Source of the DNA: Stenotrophomonas sp. BIGb0135
GTDB taxonomy: Bacteria; Pseudomonadota; Gammaproteobacteria; Xanthomonadales; Xanthomonadaceae
Reading direction: 5' to 3'
Assembly: GCF_024810105.1 (NCBI RefSeq)
Contig: NZ_JANUDX010000008.1
Span: forward strand, 1-64,000
Length of the DNA: 64,000 bases
The translations under genes were made by a program, and so were the position numbers. The notes below the pieces were generated by a model. The model ran no database searches and was not told the DNA's origin. It saw only the letters and a list, made by a program, of their open reading frames with translations. Every line of letters starts with the position of its first letter. Position 1 is the first letter of the stretch. Of the stretch, positions 32,062 to 43,181 are shown piece by piece.

Positions 32062-32077
32062 AACCCGCCGCCGGGCT

Positions 32078-32104
32078 CTTGAATCCCGACCCCGCGCCCA
32101 CATA
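32078..32104 (+). promoter_or_regulatory. Sigma-32-type heat-shock promoter before grpE
   Basis: CTTGAAT (32078-32084), a 12-base spacer, then CCCACATA (32097-32104), a close match to CTTGAAA-N-CCCCATNT. It lies about 40 bases upstream of grpE. Confidence 0.7.
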
Positions 32105-32145
32105 GGGGTGGGTGGAGGCGGAGAGTCACCGCCAAGGATCCGGAA

Positions 32146-32661
32146 ATGAACCAAGATCAGCCCGATATCGCATCCCAGAATCCCGCCGGTGAGCCGGCTG
32201 CCGAGCCGTCTCTGCAGCAGCAGCTGGACAGCCTGCACAACGAGGTGGCCCTGCTGCGCGCCGAGTCGCTGCGCGAGCGCGCCGACCTGGACAACCAGCG
32301 CAAGCGCGTGGCCCGCGACGTCGAACAGGCACGCCGCTTCGCCAACGAAAAGCTGCTCGGCGAACTGCTGCCGGTGTTCGACAGCCTGGACGCCGGCCTC
32401 AACAGCGCCGGTGCCGAGCCCGGCCCGCTGCGCGAAGGCCTGGAGCTGACCTACAAGCAGCTGCTCAAGGTGGCCGCCGACAACGGGCTGACCCTGCTCG
32501 ACCCGACCGGCCAGCCGTTCAACCCGGACCACCACCAGGCCATCAGCCAGGTCGACGCGCCCGGCGCGGCCCCGGGCAGCGTGGTCCAGGTGTTCCAGAA
32601 GGGTTACCTGCTCAACGATCGCCTGCTGCGCCCGGCCCTGGTCGTGGTCGCCCGCGATTGA
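32146..32661 (+). CDS. grpE: Nucleotide exchange factor GrpE
   Basis: A 171-residue cochaperone that releases ADP from DnaK. The N-terminal coiled-coil ([33 protein letters not shown]) precedes the beta-wing head with [16 protein letters not shown] and [24 protein letters not shown], the conserved ending. It starts behind CAAGGATCCGGAA. Between hrcA and dnaK, with its own heat-shock promoter. Confidence 0.96.
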   Translation: MNQDQPDIASQNPAGEPAAEPSLQQQLDSLHNEVALLRAESLRERADLDNQRKRVARDVEQARRFANEKLLGELLPVFDSLDAGLNSAGAEPGPLREGLELTYKQLLKVAADNGLTLLDPTGQPFNPDHHQAISQVDAPGAAPGSVVQVFQKGYLLNDRLLRPALVVVARD

Positions 32662-32718
32662 TCGCCAGCGGACGCTGAACGGGTTTTGCCAGCATCGGAC
32701 ACTGTGTTTGGTGGATGG

Positions 32719-32747
32719 CTTGAAAGTCCCGGCAGCGTCCCACACAT
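32719..32747 (+). promoter_or_regulatory. Candidate sigma-32 promoter before dnaK
   Basis: CTTGAAA (32719-32725) matches the -35 consensus fully. After 13 bases comes CCCACACAT (32739-32747), a partial -10 match. It lies 55 bases before the dnaK start. Confidence 0.6.
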
Positions 32748-32801
32748 CCCATTCATAACCCGGCAACTGCCGGATTCCCAGAACTTTCAGGAGTCTCCCT
32801 C

Positions 32802-34730
<1,929 letters not shown>

Positions 34731-34744
34731 TCCGGACCCGACCC

Positions 34745-34775
34745 GGGACGTTGCGCAGGCAGCGTCCCGTTGTCG
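34745..34775 (+). terminator. Hairpin after dnaK
   Basis: GGGACGTTGC and GCAGCGTCCC pair (one G-U) around a GCAG loop at 34745-34768, followed by GTTGTCGTTT. It may reduce read-through into dnaJ and so set the dnaK:dnaJ ratio. Confidence 0.55.
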
Positions 34776-34893
34776 TTTCCCCTGGGTCCTGGCAACTGCA
34801 TCGCAGCTTGTCGGGGCGCCCCGGCGCAAGAGCGGACCTGGTTCCGCTCTTCCGCTTTGACGAATCCCGACTTCCGGAACCCGATTCAACACC

Positions 34894-36021
34894 ATGAGCA
34901 AGCGCGATTACTACGAAGTGCTGGGCGTCTCCCGCACGGCGACCGAAGAAGAGCTGAAGAAGTCCTATCGCCGTTGTGCGATGAAGTACCACCCCGACCG
35001 CAACCCGGGTGACAGCGCGGCCGAAGCCTCCTTCAAGGAGTGCAAGGAAGCCTACGAAACCCTGTCGGACACCAACAAGCGGCGCATGTACGACGCGCAC
35101 GGCCATGCCGCGTTCGAGCACGGCATGGGCGGCGGTGGCGGCGGTGGTGGCCCGGACATGGGGGACATCTTCGGTGACATCTTCGGCAACATCTTCGGCG
35201 GTGCCGGGGGTGGCCAGCGCCAGGCGCGTCGCGGTGCCGACGTCGGCTACGTGATGGAGCTGGACCTGGAAGAAGCGGTGATGGGCGTGGAACGCCGCAT
35301 CGAGATCCCGACCCTGGCCGAGTGCGACGACTGCGATGGCAGTGGTTCCGAAGACGGCAAGGTGGATACCTGCAGCGTGTGCCATGGCCACGGCCAGGTC
35401 CGCATCCAGCGCGGCATCTTCGCCATGCAGCAGGCCTGCCACAACTGCAACGGGCGCGGCAAGATCATCCAGAACCCGTGCAAGACCTGCCACGGCAATG
35501 GCCGCGTGGAGGAAGACAAGGTGTTGTCGGTGAAGGTGCCTGCGGGCGTCGATACCGGCGACCGCATCCGCCTGTCCGGCGAAGGCGAGGCCGGTCCGGC
35601 CGGCACGCCGCCGGGCGATCTGTACGTGGAAGTGCGGGTGCGCGAGCACGCGATCTTCCAGCGCGATGGCGACGACCTGCACTGCGAAGTGCCGATCCGC
35701 ATTTCGCAGGCCGCGCTGGGCGACACCGTGCGCGTGGCCACCCTGGGCGGGTACGCGGAAATCCGCATCCCGGCCGAAACCCAGACCGGCAAGCTGTTCC
35801 GGTTGCGCGGCAAGGGCGTGCGTTCGGTGCGCAGCCGCAGCGAAGGCGACCTGTACTGCCGCGTGGTGGTCGAGACCCCGGTCAACCTCACCCCCGAGCA
35901 GCGCAAGCTGCTGGAGCAGTTCGAGACCACCTTCACCGGCGAAGAAGCGCGCAAGCACTCGCCGAAGTCGGCGACGTTCATCGACGGCGTGAAGGGTTTC
36001 TGGGACCGGATGACGTCGTAA
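34894..36021 (+). CDS. dnaJ: Hsp40 co-chaperone DnaJ
   Basis: A 375-residue type I J-protein. The J domain (residues 1-70) carries the essential HPD in [11 protein letters not shown]. Next come a Gly-rich linker ([20 protein letters not shown]) and four zinc-binding CxxCxGxG-type repeats: [24 protein letters not shown] and CKTCHGNG. Then the C-terminal substrate-binding beta domains. It stimulates DnaK ATPase. It lies 163 bases after dnaK. Confidence 0.98.
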   Translation: MSKRDYYEVLGVSRTATEEELKKSYRRCAMKYHPDRNPGDSAAEASFKECKEAYETLSDTNKRRMYDAHGHAAFEHGMGGGGGGGGPDMGDIFGDIFGNIFGGAGGGQRQARRGADVGYVMELDLEEAVMGVERRIEIPTLAECDDCDGSGSEDGKVDTCSVCHGHGQVRIQRGIFAMQQACHNCNGRGKIIQNPCKTCHGNGRVEEDKVLSVKVPAGVDTGDRIRLSGEGEAGPAGTPPGDLYVEVRVREHAIFQRDGDDLHCEVPIRISQAALGDTVRVATLGGYAEIRIPAETQTGKLFRLRGKGVRSVRSRSEGDLYCRVVVETPVNLTPEQRKLLEQFETTFTGEEARKHSPKSATFIDGVKGFWDRMTS

Positions 36022-36050
36022 GCGACATCGGTTGCTGTGTCGTACCGAAG

Positions 36051-36078
36051 GCCCCCTGGAGACAGGGGGCTTTTTTTT
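36051..36078 (+). terminator. Rho-independent terminator after dnaJ
   Basis: GCCCCCTG (36051-36058) and CAGGGGGC (36063-36070) pair around GAGA and are followed by eight T residues. This is a textbook terminator closing the heat-shock cluster. Confidence 0.92.
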
Positions 36079-36138
36079 CGCCCGTATGCGGGGCAAGCAG
36101 AAGCGTGCTTCGAGCCCAGGCGCGGCGGTCGGTGAGTC

Positions 36139-36221
36139 GGGCGCTGGGGCTCCATTCCTGTTCCGGCGTCGGCCTGCGGCCGGCCCCTCACGCTGCGACG
36201 GCCCTTGCAGCACGCCGCTCC
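36139..36221. repeat. Partial copy of the element at the window start
   Basis: GGGCGCTGGG followed about 20 bases on by TTCCGGCG (36139-36168), and later CGGCCCTTGCAGCA with CGCTCCC (36198-36221), recur in the same order as at 2-30 and 247-270. The middle and the second inverted-repeat arm are missing. The rest of the 36079-36405 gap shows no gene; a promoter for the next gene is expected but not clear. Confidence 0.45.
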
Positions 36222-36405
36222 CCTCAGACGCGGAGACGAACCTTCTTTCTTTCCCGTCGCCCTGATGGGGAGGTCAATTGCACACGAGGGCATCCCGGCA
36301 TCTGCGAAGCGCATCGCGTCGCGGTGCCGTGCAGGCTGCCTGCTTCCCGGGCTGATCGCGACCGGTGTGGGTGACTGCGCCCGCAGCGATCTCTACCCTG
36401 CCTGG

Positions 36406-37326
36406 ATGAAAAAACGCACCCGTATCGCCCGCGGCGCCGCTCGACCACCGCCTTCGGCGGCACGCCGCGCCTTGTCGGTCGCCGGGGTGGCTGCCGCCCT
36501 CACTGCAGGCGCGGTGTCCGCCACGTCATTGGAGACATGCACGCTGGATGCGCGTGACGGGACGCTCGAGCGTCCTCTGCAGTTGGCGCATGGCACGCGA
36601 TGGACATATTCGGTGGGTGCCGACCATCCTGTGTCGTCCCTTCGCCTGGAGGGGATGTCGGAGCGTCTGACGCGGCTGACGGTGGGGCACGGGGTGCAGC
36701 GCGTTGAACACACCGACACCTATGCGGACGTCAATCCGCTTCGCCGGGGGCGAAAGGAAATCCTGCGGTTCCCGCTTGCGGTGGGGGCAGCGTGGGACGA
36801 TGCGTTCGCCGAACCCGGCGCCGTCGCGCGGGACAACGGGACCTACCGCTACGACTACGAAGAGAAGGGCAGCAGTCGGGTGGTGGCCCTGGAGACAATC
36901 AAGCTTGGTGTCGGCCGCGTTCGTACGTACCGCATCGAGCGCAGCGCACTCTGGCGAAAGTCCAACCCCAGGTCGACGGATATGACCGGCCTGCGTTGGC
37001 AGGGGCCGGCGGCCGTCGAGGGGCTGGAGCGCAGCATCCGCTGGTACGTGCCCGCGATGGGACGGGTCGTGTTGAAGCGCAGCGTCACCGCGCATCCTTC
37101 CTATGCCCTCCATCTCTCGGCCGAGAGCACCTCCCGCGATGTCATCGTCACCGAGCTGGTCGCGTTCGCGTCGCCGGGCGGCTGCCGCGTGGAAGGGCAG
37201 CCCATCCACGCGCAACGGTTCGCCGATCGCCCACCGCTGCATTACCCATGGGTCTTCAACGATACCTGGGAGTTCCTGTTGCAGCGTGACCCCCACGTCC
37301 CGTACCGGGAAGATCCGGCAGGGTAG
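36406..37326 (+). CDS. Exported protein of unknown function (306 aa)
   Basis: A 306-residue protein. The start at 36406 gives a very basic N-terminus (MKKRTRIARGAARPP) and a hydrophobic stretch (ALSVAGVAAALTAGAVSA), a long signal sequence. The mature part is beta-rich with many paired Tyr/Trp (YRYDYEEKGSSRVVALETIKL, IRWYVPAMGRVVLKRSV), resembling periplasmic proteins that fold like a lipoprotein carrier sheet. No family recognised. Codon use is slightly less GC-biased than its neighbours. Confidence 0.68.
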   Translation: MKKRTRIARGAARPPPSAARRALSVAGVAAALTAGAVSATSLETCTLDARDGTLERPLQLAHGTRWTYSVGADHPVSSLRLEGMSERLTRLTVGHGVQRVEHTDTYADVNPLRRGRKEILRFPLAVGAAWDDAFAEPGAVARDNGTYRYDYEEKGSSRVVALETIKLGVGRVRTYRIERSALWRKSNPRSTDMTGLRWQGPAAVEGLERSIRWYVPAMGRVVLKRSVTAHPSYALHLSAESTSRDVIVTELVAFASPGGCRVEGQPIHAQRFADRPPLHYPWVFNDTWEFLLQRDPHVPYREDPAG

Positions 37327-37390
37327 ACGGGCAGGATGCGGCGTACCGGTTGGGGGATAATGGCGCGGTAGCCCCCACAGTGCCGATGCC

Positions 37391-38299
37391 ATGAACGAAT
37401 CCCTCGAAAGCCACCTGGTCCACGGTCGCCGCCAGCGCCCGGACGGTCCGTCGCCGGTCGACGTCATCTCGGTACAGTCGCAGCTGGTCTATGGCTACGC
37501 CGGCAACAGCGCGGCCGTGCCGCCGCTGCGCGCGCTGGGCGTGCGCGTGGCCGAAGTGCCCACCACGCTGCTCAGCAACGCGCCGTTCTACCCGACCACG
37601 CGAGGCCGCGTGCTGCCGGCCGACTGGTTCGCCGAGCTGCTGCTCGGCGCCAGCGAGCGCGGGTTGCCGCAGCGTGCGCGCATGCTGGTCTCCGGGTATT
37701 TCGGTAGCGTCGGCAACGGCGCGGCCTTCGCCGACTGGCTGGACCAGGTGCTACCGGCCTCGCCGCAGCTGCGCTACTGCCTGGATCCGGTGATCGGCGA
37801 CACCCACACCGGCCCCTACGTGGAACCGGGGCTGGAAGCCATCTTCGCCGAGCGCCTGCTGCCACACGCCTGGCTGGTGACGCCCAATGCGTTCGAACTG
37901 GGCCGCCTGACCGGCATGCCCAGCCTTGCCGAAGACGATGCCATCGCCGCCTCGCAGGCGCTGCTGGCGCGCGGGCCGGAGTGGGTGCTTGCCCACAGCG
38001 TGGGCGGCGAACCGGGCCAACTGGTCACGCTGGCGGTGAGCCGCGAGGCGATCTGGCGCTGGTCCTCGCCGCACCTGCCGGTGGACGTGGCCGGCACCGG
38101 CGACGTGCTGATGTCGCTGCTGGTGGCCTTCCTGCTGCGGGGCGAATCGTTCGAGCAATCGATCTCGCGTGCGATCGCCGGCGTGCACGTGGCGCTGGAA
38201 ACCACGCTGGCCAACGGCCACGAAGAGTTCGACGTGCTGGCCGCCGCACCGGCGGCCCTGGCGCTGCCGCAGCGCTTCGTTCCCGAGCGCCTGGCGTGA
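37391..38299 (+). CDS. pdxY: Pyridoxal kinase PdxY
   Basis: A 302-residue ribokinase-fold enzyme that phosphorylates pyridoxal to pyridoxal 5'-phosphate in vitamin B6 salvage. Motifs: VDVISVQSQLVYGYAGNSAAV (substrate loop), YCLDPVIGDTHTGPYV, VTPNAFELGRLTG and the catalytic GTGDVLMSLLVAFLL with Asp as base. It carries about 22 extra N-terminal residues (MNESLESHLVHGRRQRPDGP) compared with E. coli PdxY, which begins near VISVQSQ. The stop overlaps the tyrA start (GTGA), so the two are coupled. Confidence 0.93.
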   Translation: MNESLESHLVHGRRQRPDGPSPVDVISVQSQLVYGYAGNSAAVPPLRALGVRVAEVPTTLLSNAPFYPTTRGRVLPADWFAELLLGASERGLPQRARMLVSGYFGSVGNGAAFADWLDQVLPASPQLRYCLDPVIGDTHTGPYVEPGLEAIFAERLLPHAWLVTPNAFELGRLTGMPSLAEDDAIAASQALLARGPEWVLAHSVGGEPGQLVTLAVSREAIWRWSSPHLPVDVAGTGDVLMSLLVAFLLRGESFEQSISRAIAGVHVALETTLANGHEEFDVLAAAPAALALPQRFVPERLA

Positions 38300-39408
38300 G
38301 CGCAGCGCCGGTCGTTGGCATCGTCGGCAGTGCCGGCGCCTATGGGCGCTGGCTGCGCGGTTTCCTGCAGCAGCGCATGGGCCTGGAGGTGATCGGCCAT
38401 GATCCGGCCGACCCGCAATCGGATGTCCCGGAGGTGCTGCTGCAGCGCGCCGACGTGCTGATTTTCTCCGCCCCGATCCGCCACACCCCGGCGTTGATCG
38501 CCGATTACGTGGCGCGCTCGGCCGGGCGCGAGGCCGGACGCCTGTGGCTGGATGTGACGTCGGTGAAAAGCGCGCCGGTCGCGGCGATGCTGGCCTCGCA
38601 GGCCGAGGTGGTGGGGTTGCATCCGATGACCGCGCCGCCCAAGGCACCTACGTTGAAGGGCCGGGTGATGGTGGTCTGCGAGGCACGGTTGGCGCGCTGG
38701 CAGCCGTGGCTGGCGCAGCTGTGCGCGGCGCTGGAAGCCGAGTGCGTGCGCGCCACGCCCGAGCACCATGACCAGGTGATGGCGCTGGTGCAGGCGATGG
38801 TGCACGCCACGCACCTGGCCCAGGCCGGCGTGCTGCGCGAGTACGCGCCGTTGCTGGGCGCGCTGCCGGCGCTGATGCCCTACCGCTCGGCGTCGTTCGA
38901 ACTGGATACGGCGATTATCGCGCGGATCCTGTCATTGAACCCGGCCATCTACGAAGACATCCAGTTCGGCAATCCACACGTCGCGCCCATGCTGGACCGG
39001 CTGCTGGCACAGCTGCAGCAGCTGCGCCAGCAGGTCGGGCAGGGCGATGACGCGGCACGCGCGGCCTTCCGCCAACAGCTGCTGCTGGACAACCGCGACA
39101 GCCAGGGCGAGGCGGTGCTGGCCGAGGGCAACTACACCTTCGAACGGGTCGGCTACCTGTTGGCCGATCTGACCGAACGCAACGCGATCAGCGTGCACCT
39201 GCCCGAAGACCGGCCGGGGTCGCTGCGCGAACTGCTGCATGTGTTCGAACGCCACGCGGTCAGCCTGGCCTCGATCCACTCCTCCAGGACCCCCGCGGGT
39301 GAGGTGCATTTTCGTGTCGGCTTCATCGCCGGCAGCGACCCGACCGCGTTGTTGGCCGCCGCAGGCGAGATCGATGCGTCCGGCATCGGCCGCGTGCTGT
39401 CGCGTTGA
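38296..39408 (+). CDS. tyrA: Prephenate dehydrogenase with C-terminal ACT domain
   Basis: A 370-residue enzyme that oxidatively decarboxylates prephenate in tyrosine synthesis. It begins at GTG 38296 inside the pdxY stop. The Rossmann motif is GIVGSAGAYGRWLRGFL. Conserved sites include DVTSVKSAPV and VGLHPMTAPP with the catalytic His. A C-terminal ACT-type regulatory domain (about residues 295-370: AISVHLPEDRPGSLRELLHVFERHAVSLASIHSSRTPAGEVHFRVGF) suggests feedback by an aromatic amino acid. Unlike enterobacteria it lacks a chorismate mutase fusion. Confidence 0.92.
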   Translation: MSAAPVVGIVGSAGAYGRWLRGFLQQRMGLEVIGHDPADPQSDVPEVLLQRADVLIFSAPIRHTPALIADYVARSAGREAGRLWLDVTSVKSAPVAAMLASQAEVVGLHPMTAPPKAPTLKGRVMVVCEARLARWQPWLAQLCAALEAECVRATPEHHDQVMALVQAMVHATHLAQAGVLREYAPLLGALPALMPYRSASFELDTAIIARILSLNPAIYEDIQFGNPHVAPMLDRLLAQLQQLRQQVGQGDDAARAAFRQQLLLDNRDSQGEAVLAEGNYTFERVGYLLADLTERNAISVHLPEDRPGSLRELLHVFERHAVSLASIHSSRTPAGEVHFRVGFIAGSDPTALLAAAGEIDASGIGRVLSR

Positions 39409-39426
39409 TCTGCTGCAACGCCGCAT

Positions 39427-39472
39427 TCATCCACAGGGGGTGTGGATGAGTTGCGCACAAACATGTGGATAA
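39427..39472. promoter_or_regulatory. Cluster of three DnaA-box-like sites
   Basis: TCATCCACA (39427-39435), TGTGGATGA (39441-39449) and TGTGGATAA (39464-39472) lie within 46 bases. The last is a perfect TTATCCACA box on the minus strand, the other two differ at one base. The gap between tyrA and the next gene is only 169 bases. Confidence 0.6.
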
Positions 39473-39577
39473 CCGCGCGCAGCCCTTGCCGGGAAAGGCT
39501 GTCAAGAAGGCTGGCCAGAAAATGACCAGCCGGATGCAAACTATTTTGCTTGACCTTTGTCGGGTTGCCGGGTGGGC

Positions 39578-39772
39578 TCAGGTGGTCAGGGTCAACTCAC
39601 CGCCGCGGGTGCGGTACTGACGCCCGTCGCGGACCAGGTGGCGACCGTCGGCAAGTTCGTAGCGGGTCTCGGCGGCAGCCGCGGCGGCATCGCCTGTCTG
39701 CTCCTGCTTGAACTCGATGATGACGTAGCTTTCGCCGTTGGCGTCGGTGGCGGGGAACTGTCGGAACGACAT
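39578..39772 (-). CDS. Small conserved-looking protein (64 aa)
   Basis: A 64-residue soluble protein starting at 39772 (MSFRQFPATDANGESYVIIEF) behind AGGAGG with a spacing of six bases, a near-ideal site. It ends RTRGGELTLTT. It is beta-rich with an Ala run (GDAAAAAAETRYELADGRHLV). No family recognised. It lies 68 bases after the ABC transporter stop but cannot be its operon tail with certainty. Confidence 0.62.
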   Translation of the reverse strand: MSFRQFPATDANGESYVIIEFKQEQTGDAAAAAAETRYELADGRHLVRDGRQYRTRGGELTLTT

Positions 39773-39840
39773 GGAACACCTCCTGCAGCGCGGGTCTGGG
39801 ACCCGCGCACGATGCAACGCACGGCGTTAGCGGTGCGTCA

Positions 39841-41607
39841 TCAATCGATGAACTGCAGCTTGGCCAGCTCCGCGTACAGGCCACCTTCGGCCAGCAGCTC
39901 CGCATGGGTGCCCTGGGCGACGATGCGCCCGTGGTCCATCACCACGATGCGGTCGGCCTTGAGTACCGTCGCCAGGCGATGGGCGATGACCAGCGTGGTG
40001 CGCCCGGCCATCAACCGCTCCAGCGCCTGCTGCACCGCACGCTCGCTCTGTGCGTCCAGTGCGCTGGTGGCTTCGTCCAGCAGCAGGATCGGTGCATCCT
40101 TGAGCAACGCCCGTGCGATCGCGATGCGCTGCTGCTGGCCGCCGGACAGGCGCGCGCCGCGCTCGCCCAGTTCGCTCAGGTAGCCCTCGGGCAGGGCCTG
40201 CAGGAATTCATCGGCCTCGGCCGCCTCGGCCGCACGTTGCACCTCTTCGTCAGTGGCTTCCAGCCGGCCGTAGCGGATGTTGTCCAGCGCGGTGCTGGCA
40301 AACAGCGTGGGCTGCTGCGGTACCAGCGCCATCTGCGCGCGCAGTGCGGCCGGGTCGACCTGGCGCACGTCCACCTCGTCGACCAGGATGCGACCGCTGG
40401 CCGGATCGTGGAAACGCAGCAGCATCGACAGCACCGTGCTCTTGCCGGCACCGGAGGGGCCGACCAGGGCGACGGTCTCACCGGGGCGCACGTGCAGGTC
40501 GAAATGTTCCAGCGCGGGGGTATCCGGGCGCTGCGGATAGTGGAACACCACATCCTCGAAACGGATCTCTCCGCGCAACGGCTGCGGCAGTGGCTGGGGA
40601 TTGGCCGGGCTGGTGATCTCGACCTCTTCCTGCAGCAGTTCGGCGATCCGGCCCATGCCGCCGGAGGCGCGTTGCAGCTCGTTCCATACCTCGGCCAGGG
40701 CACCGACCGAGCCGCCGCCGATCAAGGCATACAGCACGAACTGGCCCAGCGTGCCGGCGCTCATGCGGCGATCGATGACATCGTGCGCGCCCAGCCACAG
40801 CACCCCGACGATCGCGCCGAACACCAGCACGATGGCGGTGGCGGTGACGATCGACTGCGCACCGATGCGGCGTCGCGCGGCGCGGATCGATTCGCCCAGC
40901 GCGGCGTTGAAACGGCCGCGCTCGTACGGTTCGCGCGCATGCGCCTGCACTGTGCGCACCGCGCCCAGGGTCTCGGCGGCCAGGCTGTTGGCATCGGCGA
41001 TGCGGTCCTGGCTGGCGCGCGAGATGTTGCGCAGCCGGCGGGCGCCGATGATGATCGGCAGCACCGCCAGCGGGATGCCGACCAGCGACCACGCCGCCAG
41101 GCGCGGGCTGGTCACGAACAGCATCACCAGGCTGCCGACCACGGTGACGCTGCTGCGCAGCGCCACCGACATGGTCGAGCCGATCACGCTGCGCAGCAGT
41201 TCGCTGTCGGCGGTCAGCCGCGAGACCAGCTCGCCGCTGCGGCTGCGGTCGTGGAAGCCGGCGCCGAGCGCGATCAGGTGCGCGTACAGGCGACTGCGCA
41301 GGTCCGCCACCACCTTTTCGCCCAGCAGCGAGACGAAGAAGAAGCGCGCGGCGGTGGCCAGCGCCAGCAGCACGGCGACCAGGAACAGCAGCGCAAAGGC
41401 GCGGTTGATCTGGCCGTTGTCGTTGAAGCCGTGGTCGATCATCTGTTTGACCGCGGGCGGCAAGCTCAGCGTGGCCACCGAGGACAGCGCCAGTGCCACC
41501 AGCCAGGCCACGAACAGGCCGGTATGCCGGCGCACGAACGGCCACAGCGTGCCGAGGCTGCCAAGCCGACGTACCGCCGTGGCCGGCGGGGGAGGAGTAT
41601 CAGTCAT
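39841..41607 (-). CDS. ABC exporter, fused membrane and ATPase domains (MsbA-like)
   Basis: A 588-residue half-transporter. The six-helix membrane domain covers residues 1-325 (FVRRHTGLFVAWLVALALSSV, then MIDHGFN, a signature of this lipid-type subgroup). The ATPase domain has Walker A VALVGPSGAGKSTVLSMLLRFH, signature ERGARLSGGQQQRIAIARALL, Walker B PILLLDEATSALD and the switch His in VIAHRLATV. Homodimers of this type export lipids or drugs. Its 5' end overlaps the yigZ stop by eight bases, so the two are coupled. Confidence 0.9.
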   Translation of the reverse strand: MTDTPPPPATAVRRLGSLGTLWPFVRRHTGLFVAWLVALALSSVATLSLPPAVKQMIDHGFNDNGQINRAFALLFLVAVLLALATAARFFFVSLLGEKVVADLRSRLYAHLIALGAGFHDRSRSGELVSRLTADSELLRSVIGSTMSVALRSSVTVVGSLVMLFVTSPRLAAWSLVGIPLAVLPIIIGARRLRNISRASQDRIADANSLAAETLGAVRTVQAHAREPYERGRFNAALGESIRAARRRIGAQSIVTATAIVLVFGAIVGVLWLGAHDVIDRRMSAGTLGQFVLYALIGGGSVGALAEVWNELQRASGGMGRIAELLQEEVEITSPANPQPLPQPLRGEIRFEDVVFHYPQRPDTPALEHFDLHVRPGETVALVGPSGAGKSTVLSMLLRFHDPASGRILVDEVDVRQVDPAALRAQMALVPQQPTLFASTALDNIRYGRLEATDEEVQRAAEAAEADEFLQALPEGYLSELGERGARLSGGQQQRIAIARALLKDAPILLLDEATSALDAQSERAVQQALERLMAGRTTLVIAHRLATVLKADRIVVMDHGRIVAQGTHAELLAEGGLYAELAKLQFID

Positions 41608-42217
41608 TCAGGTGGCCTGGTTCGGTGCATGTTTCGATGCGGATACGATCACGGGTGGCGTCGCGCAGGCGGTTTTTCAACGGGTCGGCCTGATCGGCCG
41701 GCAGCTGCAGTTGCATCTCCACCCCGGAGGCGGTGAAGGTTTCGGCCTGCTTCTCGGCGCCATGGGCGGCCAGGGCGGCGTGCAGGGCGCCGAGGTCGTC
41801 GAAGCCGGCCTGCAGCCGCAGCGTGGCCAAGGCGACCAGCGGCAGGCGGGGGGCGATGCGCAGGCACTCGGCGGCGGTGCCGCCGTAGGCGCGGACCAGC
41901 CCACCTGCCCCCAGTTTGATGCCGCCATACCAGCGGATCACCACCACCACCACGCTGTCGAAGCCCTGGCCGTCGATCGCAGCCAGGATCGGGCGACCGG
42001 CGGTACCGGCCGGCTCGCCGTCGTCGCTCGAGCGGTACTCGCTGCCGTGCCGGTAGGCCCAGCAGTTGTGCGTGGCATCGGCTACCGCCACCTGCTGCAG
42101 GAAGGCCAGCGCGGCAGCGGCATCGTCGATCGGCGCGGCATGGGCGATGAAGCGGCTGTGCTTGATCTCCAGGCTGTGGCTGACGACGGTGGCGAGCGTA
42201 TCGGGCATTGCCGCCAT
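41600..42217 (-). CDS. yigZ: YigZ/IMPACT family protein
   Basis: A 205-residue protein (a start nine bases downstream, MPDT, is possible). The N-terminal UPF0029 domain has IKHSRFIAHAAPI, then HNCWAYRHG, SSDDGEPAGTAGRPIL and VVVIRWYGGIKLGAGGLVRAYGG, all hallmarks of the IMPACT/YigZ family. The C-terminal DUF1949-like ferredoxin fold follows. It is thought to bind nucleic acid or ribosomes; the function is not settled. It overlaps the ABC exporter gene. Confidence 0.93.
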   Translation of the reverse strand: MAAMPDTLATVVSHSLEIKHSRFIAHAAPIDDAAAALAFLQQVAVADATHNCWAYRHGSEYRSSDDGEPAGTAGRPILAAIDGQGFDSVVVVVIRWYGGIKLGAGGLVRAYGGTAAECLRIAPRLPLVALATLRLQAGFDDLGALHAALAAHGAEKQAETFTASGVEMQLQLPADQADPLKNRLRDATRDRIRIETCTEPGHLND

Positions 42218-42245
42218 TGTAGTGGGCTGGCTACGCCCGGGTGGG

Positions 42246-43181
42246 TCAGTTGTCCAGCAACTGGCGCACGTCGCGCGGCACGCGCGCTTCGGGATAGTGC
42301 TGCAGGTAGCGTTCCAGGCTGGCGCGCGCGGTCTCCAGGTCGCCGGCATCGCGGCGTTCGCGGATCCGGGTGAGCCACTGCTTGCGCGGCAGCAGCGCAT
42401 CGGCATCGACGGCGGCGTCCACCGCGCTGGCCGGGGCATCGGCGGCGACCCGGGCGGGCGCCGCGCGACGCATCACCCCGGCGGCGCTGCGGGCCGACTC
42501 GGCGGCGATCGGCGCGACGGGGGCCTGGTTGGCCTTGAACGGCACTGGCGCGCTGGTGGGGCTGACGCTGTCCAGCACCGGTGCCGCCTCCGCCGCGCGC
42601 GCGTCGTCCTGGCGCGGGGCAGCGGCTGGCGCAGGCGGCGCGGGTGGGGCAGGTGGGGTCACGATCGGAGCCGCCGGTGCGGGCAGCCTGGGCGCGGCCT
42701 CGCGCTGCGCGCGCGGCGCGTCCGTGGCCAGCTGCGCCGCCGGCGCTGGTGGTGCCGCGGCGGGGGCCGTCGCCTGCTTGGCCGCCTCCACCGGGGCCGG
42801 CGTGCGTTCGGCCGTTGCCGGGGCGACGGCTGCCTCGGCAGGGGCAGCCTGCGGCGCCGCAGCGGCCGGTGCGCCCTCGGCCAGCGGCGGCGGGGGCGAT
42901 GTATCGGGCTTGAGCTGCCAGGCGATGCCCACGGCAAACACCACCGAGGCGGCCAGCCCGAGTGCCGCCGGCAGGCGCGAGCGCGGACGCCGCTGGCGCG
43001 CGATCGGTGCGGTCGACGGCGCTTCCGCCACCGCCGTGGCGACCGGTTGCGGCTGCACGGCGGCGCGCGCGGCGGCCAGCACCGCCTCGTCCAGTGCCGC
43101 CGAGGGCGCGTGCGGCGCCGCGCGGCCGAGCAGGCGCGCCAGTTCGCGTTCTTCGGGGGTCAGCGGATCGGACGGGTTCAT
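42246..43181 (-). CDS. Membrane anti-sigma-like protein with Ala/Pro-rich periplasmic region
   Basis: A 311-residue protein. The N-terminal 70 residues (DPLTPEERELARLLGRAAPHAP) form a cytoplasmic region that would bind the sigma factor. One membrane segment follows (LPAALGLAASVVFAVGIAW, about residues 70-88), then a 150-residue Ala/Pro-rich stretch and a small helical C-terminal domain (WLTRIRERRDAGDLETARASLERYLQHYPEARVP), a TPR-like pair. The start overlaps the sigma gene stop (ATGA). It lacks an obvious zinc-binding HxxxCxxC, so it is not a ZAS-type anti-sigma. The role is inferred from the pairing. Confidence 0.72.
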   Translation of the reverse strand: MNPSDPLTPEERELARLLGRAAPHAPSAALDEAVLAAARAAVQPQPVATAVAEAPSTAPIARQRRPRSRLPAALGLAASVVFAVGIAWQLKPDTSPPPPLAEGAPAAAAPQAAPAEAAVAPATAERTPAPVEAAKQATAPAAAPPAPAAQLATDAPRAQREAAPRLPAPAAPIVTPPAPPAPPAPAAAPRQDDARAAEAAPVLDSVSPTSAPVPFKANQAPVAPIAAESARSAAGVMRRAAPARVAADAPASAVDAAVDADALLPRKQWLTRIRERRDAGDLETARASLERYLQHYPEARVPRDVRQLLDN

